A stretch of 18,092 bases of DNA. Origin: JACCYQ01 sp036675565. GTDB lineage: Bacteria > Bacteroidota > Bacteroidia > Chitinophagales > Chitinophagaceae. The translations under genes were made by a program, and so were the position numbers. Location: NCBI GenBank assembly GCA_036675565.1, contig JAKFER010000205.1, positions 1 through 18,092 of the forward strand. Direction: 5' to 3'. The notes under the pieces were generated by a model. That model was given only the letters and a program-made list of their open reading frames with translations, ran no database searches and was not told the DNA's origin. Shown here piece after piece: positions 6,975 to 14,958 of this stretch. The first letter of the stretch is position 1; every line of letters starts with the position of its first letter.

Positions 6975-7130
6975 ATGTATATGAAGGCCACGATTAAGGA
7001 GGATGTGCATTTGTTAAGAAAGATCATGAATAAACTGGGATTGAGGTTGTAAGAGGCAGAAAGAATGGAAGACGTTTTTGTGCTCAGCTCATTCCTTCCA
7101 TTTAAGAGTGCAAAGAATTTAAGGGATTGA
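6975..7130 (+). pseudogene. Decayed fragment of a TlpA/DUF3738 gene (C-terminal end)
   Basis: Read on the plus strand, this gives KATIKEDVHLLRKIMNKLG, an in-frame stop at 7050-7052, then EAERMEDVFVLS. This lines up without gaps with the end of the intact TlpA protein (ATVKEDVHLLRKSLDKLG...TERMEKVFVLT, residues ~388-421). DNA similarity spans about 6982-7086, roughly 80 percent by eye, and stops abruptly on both sides. There is no signal peptide, no thioredoxin domain and no continuing frame, so this is a gene scrap. Its orientation is opposite to the intact copy, and the two flank the xre and darTG genes. Confidence 0.8.
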
Positions 7131-7147
7131 CTTGGTTAAAACAGCCT

Positions 7148-7702
7148 TTACTCTTTTTTGTTGCTTACATTTTTAATATACTCGTTTATACCTGTCTTTA
7201 TAGGCGATGGAATCATTTTAATTTTACCTTCCTTTACTAAGATTTTTAATGCATTACTCATGGAAGAGCTCTTATAGGCCCAATCATATTCTGTTTTACA
7301 ATAATCAAGTATATCTTTTACCTCTTTTGGCGTATCAAAAAAACCTGTTGAAAGTATTCTATGGCGCAAGGCGTCAACAATTCTAGGTTTTTTATTTAAA
7401 ATTTTATACTCTTTAGAATTATGTTTTTTGTGAAAAGAAATAATATTATCTCTTAATTGTAATGCATTTTGAGGGGGTGCTGCAGGAGCTGCAATCTCTT
7501 CTAATTCCATTCCGAAGAAATATCCAACTGCAAGAAGGTTTTCTAATTGGCAACCCTTATTTCCGGATTCAATCGCATTTATAGTTCCTTTTGAAACTGA
7601 TGCCCCTTTAGCTAGTTCTATCTGCGTTAACCCGAGTTCTTTTCTGATCAATTTTATACGTTGTCCAATTGATTTTCTTTTTTTATTTATTAGTTTTTGC
7701 AC
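7148..7702 (-). CDS. XRE-family regulator with C-terminal winged-helix-like domain
   Basis: A 184-residue protein. Residues ~12-70 form a Cro/C1-type HTH (GQRIKLIRKELGLTQIELAKGASVS, then TINAIESGNKG). After a proline/alanine linker, residues ~105-175 (RHRILSTGFFDTPKEVKDIL...SSMSNALKILVKEGKI) read as a second DNA-binding fold of the winged-helix kind found in archaeal and bacterial GFF-containing proteins. The only usable start is GTG at 7702, because no ATG exists before the HTH and a stop lies upstream in frame. An inverted repeat covers that GTG, which suggests autoregulation. The gene is divergent from the ECF sigma gene, with a 98-bp gap to the sigma ATG chosen here, so it might also affect that promoter. 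Its target is unknown. Confidence 0.85.
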   Translation of the reverse strand: MQKLINKKRKSIGQRIKLIRKELGLTQIELAKGASVSKGTINAIESGNKGCQLENLLAVGYFFGMELEEIAAPAAPPQNALQLRDNIISFHKKHNSKEYKILNKKPRIVDALRHRILSTGFFDTPKEVKDILDYCKTEYDWAYKSSSMSNALKILVKEGKIKMIPSPIKTGINEYIKNVSNKKE

Positions 7703-7712
7703 TAAGCAAAAA
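7694..7712. promoter_or_regulatory. Inverted repeat over the XRE start codon, likely autoregulatory operator
   Basis: TTTTTGC-ACTAA-GCAAAAA has perfect 7-bp arms and includes the GTG start at 7700-7702. Small XRE repressors typically bind such dyads at their own promoter. In RNA it would also fold over the start codon, so control of translation is an alternative. Confidence 0.5.
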
Positions 7713-7768
7713 GAGGCTTCCTTTTGATTTAGTAAAGTATAAGAAAATGATCTAAACTAAATTATTTG

Positions 7769-7776
7769 TACATTTG
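7769..7776 (+). promoter_or_regulatory. TAnnTTTG (-7) element for the ECF sigma gene
   Basis: TACATTTG matches the Bacteroidota -7 consensus exactly. It would start transcription just upstream of the ATG at 7801, leaving a short leader. It overlaps the alternative TTG start at 7774, which argues against that longer reading. No convincing upstream TTG element is visible at the expected spacing. Confidence 0.45.
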
Positions 7777-7800
7777 GTTGAAGCAATTAAGGCAAGCTAT

Positions 7801-8355
7801 ATGTATTCTCGTAAAACATTTATAACTCACTTTTTGAATGAGACTACTTTTAAAAGTCTACTTAGAAATCACTTTGCTTCTATTTGCTTATTTGCTAATC
7901 GCTATGTAGAAAATATGTCAATAGCAGAAGATATAGCTGAAGAATCCTTTCTAAAATTGTGGAACAATAGAAATTCTATAACTAATGCAAACAGCATTAA
8001 ATCCTGGCTGTACAGTACTACCCGCAATGCCTGCCTGGATCACCTGCGAAGACAGGAAGTTAAAAGCCGCAATGAAAAAAACTACAACTACCTGCAAGAG
8101 GCTGAAACAGAAAGCTACCATTTGGAAGCGATGATACGTACTGAACTGCTGGAAGAGCTCCATGCAGCCCTGCAACAATTACCGGATCAATGCCGCCTTG
8201 TATTTACCAAACTCTATATAGAAGGGAAAGGAGTTGCCCATACAGCCGAAGAGATGAATCTTTCTATCAATACCGTAAAAAGCCATAAGGCAAGAGGGTT
8301 GATGCTGCTGCGTAAAAAGCTGGAGCCATTGGGTGTACTATTGTTCCTACATTAA
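7801..8355 (+). CDS. ECF-type RNA polymerase sigma-70 factor
   Basis: A 184-residue protein from the ATG at 7801; a TTG at 7774 would add nine residues but overlaps a promoter element. Region 2 is clear (FANRYVENMSIAEDIAEESFLKLW, then SWLYSTTRNACLDHLRR), as is region 4 (LPDQCRLVFTKLYIEGKGVAHTAEEMNLSINTVKSHKARGLMLLR). There is no region 1 or 3, as in all ECF factors. It is followed by FecR and a susC gene with an STN domain, the arrangement of cell-surface signalling in Bacteroidota. The factor should be held by FecR at the inner membrane and, once released, drive susCD transcription. The 102-bp gap to fecR allows separate expression. Confidence 0.93.
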   Translation: MYSRKTFITHFLNETTFKSLLRNHFASICLFANRYVENMSIAEDIAEESFLKLWNNRNSITNANSIKSWLYSTTRNACLDHLRRQEVKSRNEKNYNYLQEAETESYHLEAMIRTELLEELHAALQQLPDQCRLVFTKLYIEGKGVAHTAEEMNLSINTVKSHKARGLMLLRKKLEPLGVLLFLH

Positions 8356-8457
8356 TGTTCTGCCTATTTTTTTTATTTTGATTTGACCCTTTCCTACCGT
8401 TACTGCGTCTTGATAAAAGTCAATAGCTTTTTTTCAAATATTGGCTACCTTAATTGA

Positions 8458-9714
8458 ATGAAAGAGGATCCTAATGATATAGCAGGCAACCCTGAGCAGC
8501 AAGCTGCCCGCATAGCCTACTTAGTAGCCGGTTTTTTGCAACAAAAGCTTACTGAACCGGAACATGATGAGCTGGACGAATGGATAACAGCGAGTGATGA
8601 AAATCAGCGATTGTTTGAACAGCTGATAGACCCCCAACAAATAAAAGAAGGGATGGCGCAAAGAGGAACTGTTGATACTGAAGCTGCTCTAAAGAGAATA
8701 CAAACCAAGCTGGCCACTACTCAACCCGCGATTGCAAAGCAAAGGGCTATGTGGTACCGGTATGCTGTAGCAGCATCTGTTATACTGCTTGCGGGAATAG
8801 CCATCACCTATCAATATATGAAACAAGAGACCAAAAAGAATAATGTCACCGCTATAAGCGAGACACTGCAACCGGGGGGGAACCATGCGACACTAACCCT
8901 CAGCAATGGAAGAGCCATTAACCTGAGCGAAGCGAAAAACGGGCTTCTGGATACTATAAACGGAAGCGATGTACTGAAAACAGCAGACGGACAACTGAGC
9001 TATGAAAGCAGCGAGGCGATAGCCGATAAAGGAGAACAACATATACTAAGCACACCGAGTGGGGGGCAATACAGTGTAACACTACCTGATGGAAGCCGGG
9101 TATGGCTGAACGCTGCATCGAGTTTAAAATATCCTGTAGTATTTAATGATAAGGAAAGAGTGGTGGAGTTGAGCGGGGAGGGGTATTTTGAGATAAGCCC
9201 CCTCCTAACCTCCCCCGGTGGGGGAGGAACCGGGAAGACTCCGTTTATTGTAAAGGTTGATGGTATGGAAGTGGAAGTACTGGGAACGCATTTTAATGTG
9301 AATGCTTATACGGATGAAGCGGGGATTGCTACTACGCTGCTGGAAGGAAAGATAAAAGTTGGCAGTTGGCAGTTGGCAGTTGATAGTAAACAGCCGGAGA
9401 TCATCTTAAATCCTGGTGAGCAGGCGAAGCGTGATGACAAAGGAAACATCATTGTAAACAAAAATGTAAATACAGAAAGTATAGTAGCGTGGAAGAATGG
9501 GGAATTTGAATTTAAAGATGAGCCGATTGAAAGTATAATGAGACAAGTGGCGAGATGGTATGATGCAACAATTGTTTATAAAGGAAAAGTAGATTATCAT
9601 TTTAATGCTACCATCAACCGGAAGGAACCTGTATCGAAGCTGCTGGAATTGCTAGCCAAGACCAAAAGAGTACAATTCAGCATTACTGATAAAACAATTA
9701 TTGTTTCACCTTAA
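8458..9714 (+). CDS. FecR-family anti-sigma factor with repeat-derived inserts
   Basis: A 418-residue protein with a cytoplasmic N-terminal part (~1-97) that binds sigma, one membrane helix (WYRYAVAASVILLAGIAITY, 99-118) and a periplasmic FecR region. The FecR core runs from about 194: TPSGGQYSVTLPDGSRVWLNAASSLKYP, then GEGYFEI, PFIVKVDGMEVEVLGTHFNVNAY, and TTLLEGKIKV. A DUF4974-like C-terminal module follows (FEFKDEPIESIMRQVARWYDATIVY...LLELLAKTKRVQFSI). It relays the signal from the STN domain of the neighbouring SusC receptor to the ECF factor. Two stretches are foreign to the family: residues ~247-259 (SPLLTSPGGGGTG), from a GC-rich palindrome, and ~302-310 (GSWQLAVDS), from a heptamer repeat. 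Both keep the frame, so the protein may still work. Confidence 0.92.
   Translation: MKEDPNDIAGNPEQQAARIAYLVAGFLQQKLTEPEHDELDEWITASDENQRLFEQLIDPQQIKEGMAQRGTVDTEAALKRIQTKLATTQPAIAKQRAMWYRYAVAASVILLAGIAITYQYMKQETKKNNVTAISETLQPGGNHATLTLSNGRAINLSEAKNGLLDTINGSDVLKTADGQLSYESSEAIADKGEQHILSTPSGGQYSVTLPDGSRVWLNAASSLKYPVVFNDKERVVELSGEGYFEISPLLTSPGGGGTGKTPFIVKVDGMEVEVLGTHFNVNAYTDEAGIATTLLEGKIKVGSWQLAVDSKQPEIILNPGEQAKRDDKGNIIVNKNVNTESIVAWKNGEFEFKDEPIESIMRQVARWYDATIVYKGKVDYHFNATINRKEPVSKLLELLAKTKRVQFSITDKTIIVSP
9197..9230. repeat. GC-rich palindrome inserted in frame in the FecR gene
   Basis: CCTCCCCC-GGT-GGGGGAGG (9209-9227) has perfect 8-bp arms and is preceded by CCCCTCCTAA. It encodes SPLLTSPGGGG where FecR proteins normally pass straight from GEGYFEV to KPFIVKV. 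Short GC-rich palindromes with this sequence style are dispersed in many Bacteroidota genomes. The length kept the reading frame. Confidence 0.7.
9357..9386 (+). repeat. AGTTGGC heptamer tandem repeat inside the FecR gene
   Basis: Three exact copies of AGTTGGC at 9357-9377 are followed by a degenerate fourth (AGTTGATAG). They encode GSWQLAVDS, a peptide typical of translated intergenic heptamer repeats in Bacteroidota, where family members have a short charged turn. Copy-number change by slippage would shift the frame. Confidence 0.65.
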
Positions 9715-9786
9715 CTTAAAAACTATGTGATAGAATCCGGCCCATCCCGGTACAATTAAAAAACCGCCTCGTATTGCGGACGAAGC

Positions 9787-9911
9787 GGCACCGTAAGGGC
9801 CCCATTAACAAACAATCTGTCGAGACTGCATCCCGTAAGGGATAATTATTAACTGAACCCAAACTAACCAAAGGTATGGAATTACAAGTTCTTTGTCATA
9901 TCCGTAAGGAT
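9787..9911 (+). promoter_or_regulatory. Three GTAA-loop hairpins in the susC leader
   Basis: Three short stems share the same GTAA (GNRA-type) loop: GGC(A)CC-GTAA-GGGCC at 9787-9801, ATCCC-GTAA-GGGAT at 9830-9843, and ATCC-GTAA-GGAT at 9900-9911. The first two precede any possible susC start. The third lies within the first codons of the longest reading frame. The shared loop suggests an RNA-level role or a repeated mini-element; neither is proven. Confidence 0.45.
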
Positions 9912-12900
9912 GGACTATTAGTAGCAAAAGCCGGGCATAATAAGGCGATGCCCGGCACCAGAAACCGATATTTTTCAACACGGAAAATCGTATTGCTTAT
10001 GAAACTGGTCATACTGCTGATGACAGCCGCCTGCCTGCAAGCTACAGCCCGTGGCTATGGTCAAACTATTACTTTATCATTAAAGGATGCTTCGCTGGAA
10101 AAGGTGTTTACGGCTATACGTAAACAAAGCCCTTTCCGTTTTATTTACACCCAGGAAGAACTGGCGAACAGCCAACAGGTAAGCATCACTATACAGGAAG
10201 CGAGCATAGAAGATGTACTTGCCATCTGCTTCAGGGAGCAGCCGCTCAACTATTCTATCCAACCGCCTTATATTATCATAACCCCCAAAGAAACTCCTGA
10301 AAAACCAATTCTTTCTATTTTAAACATTGATGTATCCGGCACCGTGAAGGGTGGTAATGGCGAAGCGCTTGCAAGAGCCACTATCACCCTAAAAGGAACT
10401 AAGCGCAAGACGATAACGAATGATAAAGGCGAGTTCCTGTTTACCAATATACCGGAGAACAGCATACTGGTGATAAGTCATGTAGGACATGAGGTAATGG
10501 AATATCCTGTAAAAGGGCAAGAAACCATCGTACTACAACTAAAAGTAAAAGTGGATGAACTGGGCGATGTGACTGTAAAGGTGAATACAGGATACGAAGA
10601 ATTGCCTAAAGAAAGAGCTACCGGTTCTTTTGAGGTGGTGGATAATAAACTGTTTAACCGCAGCGTAACCCCTAATATACTGGAACGGCTGGAAGGGGTA
10701 GTGCCCGGCCTGATCTTTAACAAACGCATCGGCACGGAGAACAGAACAGATATCAGTATCCGCGGCATCAGTACACTGCGCTCAGATCCACAACCATTGA
10801 TCGTAATTGATAACTTCCCTTATGCAGGGGACATCAATACTATAAACCCTAATGACATAGAAAGCATCACGATACTCAAGGATGCAGCAGCGGCTTCTAT
10901 ATGGGGCGCCAGGGCCGGTAATGGCGTAATTGTCATTACAACCAAGAAGGGTAAGTACAATCAAAAAACAAGTGTTGTAGTTAATAACAACATAACCGTT
11001 GTTGAAAAGCCGGATTTGTTTTATACACCCAGTTTCAGCGCTGCTGAATTTATTGAAGTTGAAAAATTCCTGTTTGGTAAAGGATACTATAACGGACAAT
11101 TGAATAACAGCTCATCCTGGCCCGTTATTTCACCCGTAGTGGAAATACTGAATAAAAGAAGAGCAGGGATGATAACGGCTGCTGACTCGGCTGCGCAAAT
11201 AGCGGCATTTCTTAATAACGATATACGAAATGATTATAGCCGGTACCTGTATAGAAAAGCAATTAACCTGCAACACTCTATCAGCCTGTCAGGGGGAAGT
11301 GAAAAAATCAATTATCTTTTTTCGATAGGGTATGATAAAAACTTAGCATCGCTGGTCGGGAATGACCAGGACCGGCTGACTATACGAATACAAAATACAA
11401 TCAAAGCGACCAATCGGCTGGAGCTACAGATAGGAGGATTGTATTCGCAAACTAACCTGCAAGCTAATAGTCCGGGGGGAAGTTTAGCAGCAGGTGGTGG
11501 TAAAACGCTTTACCCCTATGCAAGGTTGGCTGATGCAAACGGAAATGCAATGGCAACGGATAAAGATTACCGCAGCGGATTTACCGATACAGCAGGCAAT
11601 GGAAATTTGCTGGATTGGAAATACAGGCCGCTTGATGAACTACAGCTGGCAGATAATAGCAGAAGAGTGAACGGGCTATTATTAAACTTTGGAAGTAAAT
11701 ACAATTTTACACCCTGGCTGAGCGCCGAAGTAAAGTACCAGTTTGAAAAAGATTTTTCAACAAACAAGAACTATTACAGCACCCAAACTTATTTTACCAG
11801 AAGCCTGATCAACCTGTTTACACCAAAAGGTGCATCTACTACTAACCCGGCTATTCCTTACGGAGGCATATTAGATAAAGGGAATACTGAATTAACCGCT
11901 CATAATGTACGTGGTCAAGTAAACATTCATAAAGCATGGAATAAAAATGAAGTGGTGGCCATTGGCGGTTCTGAACTGCGACAGGTAAATAATACAATAA
12001 GCCGTAACAGAACTTACGGATACAATGACGATATTATAAGCTACAGCCATGTGGACTTTATAAATTATTATCCCACTTATTTTGACTATAGTACTACCGT
12101 CCCCAGCGCTACAGCACTGGAGGACCAAATGAACCGGTTTTTATCAATCTATGTCAACGCATCGTATACCTATAACAAACGATATACATTATCAGGCAGT
12201 GGACGCAGAGATGCTTCTAACCTGTTTGGCACTACCACCAATAATAAATGGAAGCCTTTGTGGTCAGCTGGTGTAAGCTGGGATATTTCCAATGAATCTT
12301 TTTATAAATCAACACTGGTGCCTTACCTGAAACTACGGGCCACGTATGGCTATAGTGGTAATGTAAATAATACAACACCGGCTATTTTAACTATACAAAG
12401 CTTTCCCTATCCTAACAGCTTAAATAATTTGCCAAGCTATATCATTAATAACCCGCCTAACCCTTCGCTACGATGGGAAAATGCAGGCATGACTAATATA
12501 GGATTAGCCTTTTCATTAAAAAATCAAATAGTATCAGGGAGTATAGAATACTATCTGAAAAAATCGACCGACCTGGTCAGCAGAGTAACAACGGATATTA
12601 CGACCGGGTATGCAAGCCTTGTTGTTAACAGTGCCATACTAAAAGGTAAGGGCGTTGATATTACCCTGCGTACAAAGAACTATTCAGGTACTAACCTGCA
12701 ATGGTCAACAGACTGGTTGTTCAGCTACAACGATCATAAAGTAGCGAAGTATCTTTTGCCTTTAGGCCTGAAAGATTATTTAAGATCCCCGCTTACACCT
12801 ATTGAAGGAGAAAACGCCTATTCCCTCATTAGCTACAAATGGGGAGGATTAACGAGCAATGGAAAACCACAGGGGTATTTAAATGGACAGCTATCGACTG

Positions 12901-13445
12901 ATTACAGAAACATGGCAAGGTCTGAAAACCAGGCAGACTTTATCATTCATGGCTCTGCAAGACCAATTTATTTTGGCGCTTTTCGCAATACTATTTCGTG
13001 GAAAAAGATAAGTGTATCAGCCAATATAACTTACCGGTTAAAATATTATTTCAGAAGAACTACTACTATTAATTATTCAAGCCTTTATAGTTCATGGATA
13101 CTGGAAGGATATACAGATTATATACAAAGGTGGCAAAAACCCGGAGACGAATTGTATACCCATGTACCAGCCATGAGTTATCCGGCAGACAGCAGGCAGG
13201 ATAATTTTTACCAGGTAAGCGAAGTAACAGTGGAAAAAGGTGATCATATCCGGCTGCAGGATATCAATTTCAGCTATGATATTGATAAAAGCGTATGGAA
13301 GAAGCTACCCTTTAATTCAGTCAAGCTTTACCTATATGCCAATAACCTGGGAGTGATATGGAAAGCAACAAAGAGTAAACAGGACCCTGACTATGGACTA
13401 CCCCCGAGAAGAAATATAGCAGCAGGATTTACTATCAACTTATAA
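9876..13445 (+). CDS. SusC/RagA-type TonB-dependent outer-membrane receptor with STN domain
   Basis: A 1189-residue protein. A hydrophobic export segment (KIVLLMKLVILLMTAACL, 37-54) ends near ARGYGQ. The STN signalling domain covers 64-137 (TITLSLKDASLEKVFTAIRKQ...YIIITPK). A carboxypeptidase-regulatory-like domain spans 153-223. The plug (roughly 243-358) has LERLEGVVPGLIF, DISIRGIST, PLIVIDNFPY and ITILKDAAAASIWGARAGNGVIVITTKKG. The beta barrel runs to the end (AAGFTINL). The STN domain and upstream sigma/FecR pair show it both imports substrate and reports it. The barrel works with the SusD protein encoded 27 bp downstream; the substrate cannot be told. The start is uncertain: ATGs at 9948 or 9999 would give a more usual signal peptide, and the first 24 codons overlap hairpins. 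Confidence 0.95.
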   Translation: MELQVLCHIRKDGLLVAKAGHNKAMPGTRNRYFSTRKIVLLMKLVILLMTAACLQATARGYGQTITLSLKDASLEKVFTAIRKQSPFRFIYTQEELANSQQVSITIQEASIEDVLAICFREQPLNYSIQPPYIIITPKETPEKPILSILNIDVSGTVKGGNGEALARATITLKGTKRKTITNDKGEFLFTNIPENSILVISHVGHEVMEYPVKGQETIVLQLKVKVDELGDVTVKVNTGYEELPKERATGSFEVVDNKLFNRSVTPNILERLEGVVPGLIFNKRIGTENRTDISIRGISTLRSDPQPLIVIDNFPYAGDINTINPNDIESITILKDAAAASIWGARAGNGVIVITTKKGKYNQKTSVVVNNNITVVEKPDLFYTPSFSAAEFIEVEKFLFGKGYYNGQLNNSSSWPVISPVVEILNKRRAGMITAADSAAQIAAFLNNDIRNDYSRYLYRKAINLQHSISLSGGSEKINYLFSIGYDKNLASLVGNDQDRLTIRIQNTIKATNRLELQIGGLYSQTNLQANSPGGSLAAGGGKTLYPYARLADANGNAMATDKDYRSGFTDTAGNGNLLDWKYRPLDELQLADNSRRVNGLLLNFGSKYNFTPWLSAEVKYQFEKDFSTNKNYYSTQTYFTRSLINLFTPKGASTTNPAIPYGGILDKGNTELTAHNVRGQVNIHKAWNKNEVVAIGGSELRQVNNTISRNRTYGYNDDIISYSHVDFINYYPTYFDYSTTVPSATALEDQMNRFLSIYVNASYTYNKRYTLSGSGRRDASNLFGTTTNNKWKPLWSAGVSWDISNESFYKSTLVPYLKLRATYGYSGNVNNTTPAILTIQSFPYPNSLNNLPSYIINNPPNPSLRWENAGMTNIGLAFSLKNQIVSGSIEYYLKKSTDLVSRVTTDITTGYASLVVNSAILKGKGVDITLRTKNYSGTNLQWSTDWLFSYNDHKVAKYLLPLGLKDYLRSPLTPIEGENAYSLISYKWGGLTSNGKPQGYLNGQLSTDYRNMARSENQADFIIHGSARPIYFGAFRNTISWKKISVSANITYRLKYYFRRTTTINYSSLYSSWILEGYTDYIQRWQKPGDELYTHVPAMSYPADSRQDNFYQVSEVTVEKGDHIRLQDINFSYDIDKSVWKKLPFNSVKLYLYANNLGVIWKATKSKQDPDYGLPPRRNIAAGFTINL
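9930..9956 (+). promoter_or_regulatory. 9-bp-stem hairpin that includes a candidate susC start codon
   Basis: GCCGGGCAT-N9-ATGCCCGGC is a perfect inverted repeat whose 3' arm begins with the ATG at 9948, one of the candidate susC starts. If that ATG is used, the stem would hide it and could limit translation. The motif AAAAGCCGGGC also begins the inverted repeat after susD (14848-14858). Confidence 0.5.
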
Positions 13446-13472
13446 CAGGATTAATTTCCAAAAACAAATACA

Positions 13473-14849
13473 ATGAGTTTTAGATATATAAAATCAAAAG
13501 TGACAGTATTTCTATTATTATTTTTTTCAGTAGTTCAATACAGTTGTAAAAAATACCTGGAAGCCAAGCCAGATAAAAGCCTGACAACGCCAAAGACAGT
13601 AACTGAATTGCAACAATTACTGGATTTTGAAGAAAACAATACAGGGTTTCCATCAGGGAGTTTGCTTTCTGATGATAATCTCTATTTTACTTATGATGCA
13701 TGGAACTCTATGTTATACCCCGATGAGCGGCTTTCTTATATATGGGACGGCGAAACTGATTTTACCCGAGACTGGGCACCTGCATACCAACGGATATTTA
13801 CCAGTAATGTAGTTTTGGATGAGGTCAAAAAAATAAAGGATGCCACCGCCAGTGAACAAGCATATAATATAGTAGAAGGAAGTGCCTTATTTTACCGGGC
13901 AATCAATTTTTACGAGCTGGCCCAAATTTTTGCATTGCCCTATTCTATAGAGGCATCCCCATCAGCATTTGGAATACCTTTAAAGGCTTCGCCTAATATA
14001 GATGAAGTGTCTGTACGCTCAACAGTTCAACAAACATTTGATAAAATCATAAACGACCTTAAAGCAAGTGTACATTTATTGCCGGCATCAGTTGCCTATA
14101 AAACCAGGCCCAGTAAAACTGCTGCTTATGCTTTACTAGCCCGAACTTACCTGGTGATGAATGATTATACCAATGCCGGAAAGTATGCGGACTCCTGCTT
14201 GCAGACTGATAGCAGCCTTCTTGATTATAACGATATTACCGAGGCAGATCCTAATTCAGCCCATCCTTTCAAACGATTTAATAAGGAAGTAATATTTCAT
14301 ATTGTATCAAACTTTGTGTTTGATCTATATAATAGTAAAGTGGATTCAGTATTATATAATTCTTATGACTCAAATGATATCCGCAAGACAGCATTTTTTA
14401 AGGATAACGGGAATGGAACATTTCAATTCAAAGGCAACTATGCAGAAACAGATATTATCGCATTATTTTGCGGACTCTCCACAAATGAAATCTATCTAAT
14501 AAGGGCTGAATGTAATGCAAGAGCAGGGATGCCAAATGAAGCAATGGCTGATTTGAATACATTATTAAATAAAAGATGGAAAGCAGGAACATTTATTCCT
14601 TTGGATGCAGCTACTGCTGATGAAGCTCTTGATAAAATTGTAAAAGAACGCAGAAAGGAGTTATGTTTTCGTTCAAGCTTGCGATGGAGTGACCTGAGAA
14701 GATTAAACCAGGATAACCGGTACTCAAAAACATTAAAGCGAGTGTTTGGTACAGAGATATATGAATTACAAGCCAATGATAAACGGTATACTTTTTTAAT
14801 TCCACAAAAGATTATAGATATTAGTGGCATGCAACAAAATCCAAGATAA
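13473..14849 (+). CDS. RagB/SusD-type substrate-binding lipoprotein
   Basis: A 458-residue protein. A lipoprotein signal ends VVQYSC, with C25 as the lipidated residue. The mature start KKYLEAKPDKSLTTPKTVTELQQLL is typical of SusD proteins. The middle holds the TPR-like helices (SALFYRAINFYELAQIFALPY, AAYALLARTYLVMNDYTNAGKYAD). The C-terminal module has EALDKIVKERRKELCFRSS-LRWSDLRRLN and ends RYTFLIPQKIIDISGMQQNPR. SusD caps the SusC barrel on the cell surface and captures the ligand. The gene starts 27 bp after susC, so the two form one operon. No glycoside hydrolase or peptidase follows, so the substrate class stays open. The locus resembles ECF/FecR-controlled receptor pairs for peptides or metal complexes as much as for glycans. 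Confidence 0.94.
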   Translation: MSFRYIKSKVTVFLLLFFSVVQYSCKKYLEAKPDKSLTTPKTVTELQQLLDFEENNTGFPSGSLLSDDNLYFTYDAWNSMLYPDERLSYIWDGETDFTRDWAPAYQRIFTSNVVLDEVKKIKDATASEQAYNIVEGSALFYRAINFYELAQIFALPYSIEASPSAFGIPLKASPNIDEVSVRSTVQQTFDKIINDLKASVHLLPASVAYKTRPSKTAAYALLARTYLVMNDYTNAGKYADSCLQTDSSLLDYNDITEADPNSAHPFKRFNKEVIFHIVSNFVFDLYNSKVDSVLYNSYDSNDIRKTAFFKDNGNGTFQFKGNYAETDIIALFCGLSTNEIYLIRAECNARAGMPNEAMADLNTLLNKRWKAGTFIPLDAATADEALDKIVKERRKELCFRSSLRWSDLRRLNQDNRYSKTLKRVFGTEIYELQANDKRYTFLIPQKIIDISGMQQNPR

Positions 14850-14850
14850 A

Positions 14851-14945
14851 AAGCCGGGCTGATTAAAGTAATACGAAGGCTATGAAAATTGTGCAAACGA
14901 CATTTTTAATTTATATGCAAATGCGTTTTTTAATCAGCCCGGCTT
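14851..14945. terminator. Large structured inverted repeat after susD
   Basis: AAGCCGGGCTGATTAAA (14851-14867) is exactly complementary to 14929-14945, a 17-bp outer stem around 61 bases. The inside folds again: AAACG(A)CATTT (14895-14905) pairs with AAATGCGTTT (14919-14928). The two right arms are contiguous, while the left arms are split by 27 bases. It lies between susD and the convergent DUF6520-like gene, so a bidirectional terminator is likely. A miniature element with terminal inverted repeats is an alternative. Confidence 0.6.
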
Positions 14946-14958
14946 ATAACAGCTGCTA

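Noticed and set aside
7774..7800. TTG start for the ECF sigma gene
   Set aside because: It overlaps the TACATTTG promoter element; the ATG at 7801 leaves a proper short leader and full sigma regions.
10080..12128. Several minus-strand frames inside susC
   Set aside because: They are antisense to the signature domains of SusC; composition is poor and none has a family match.
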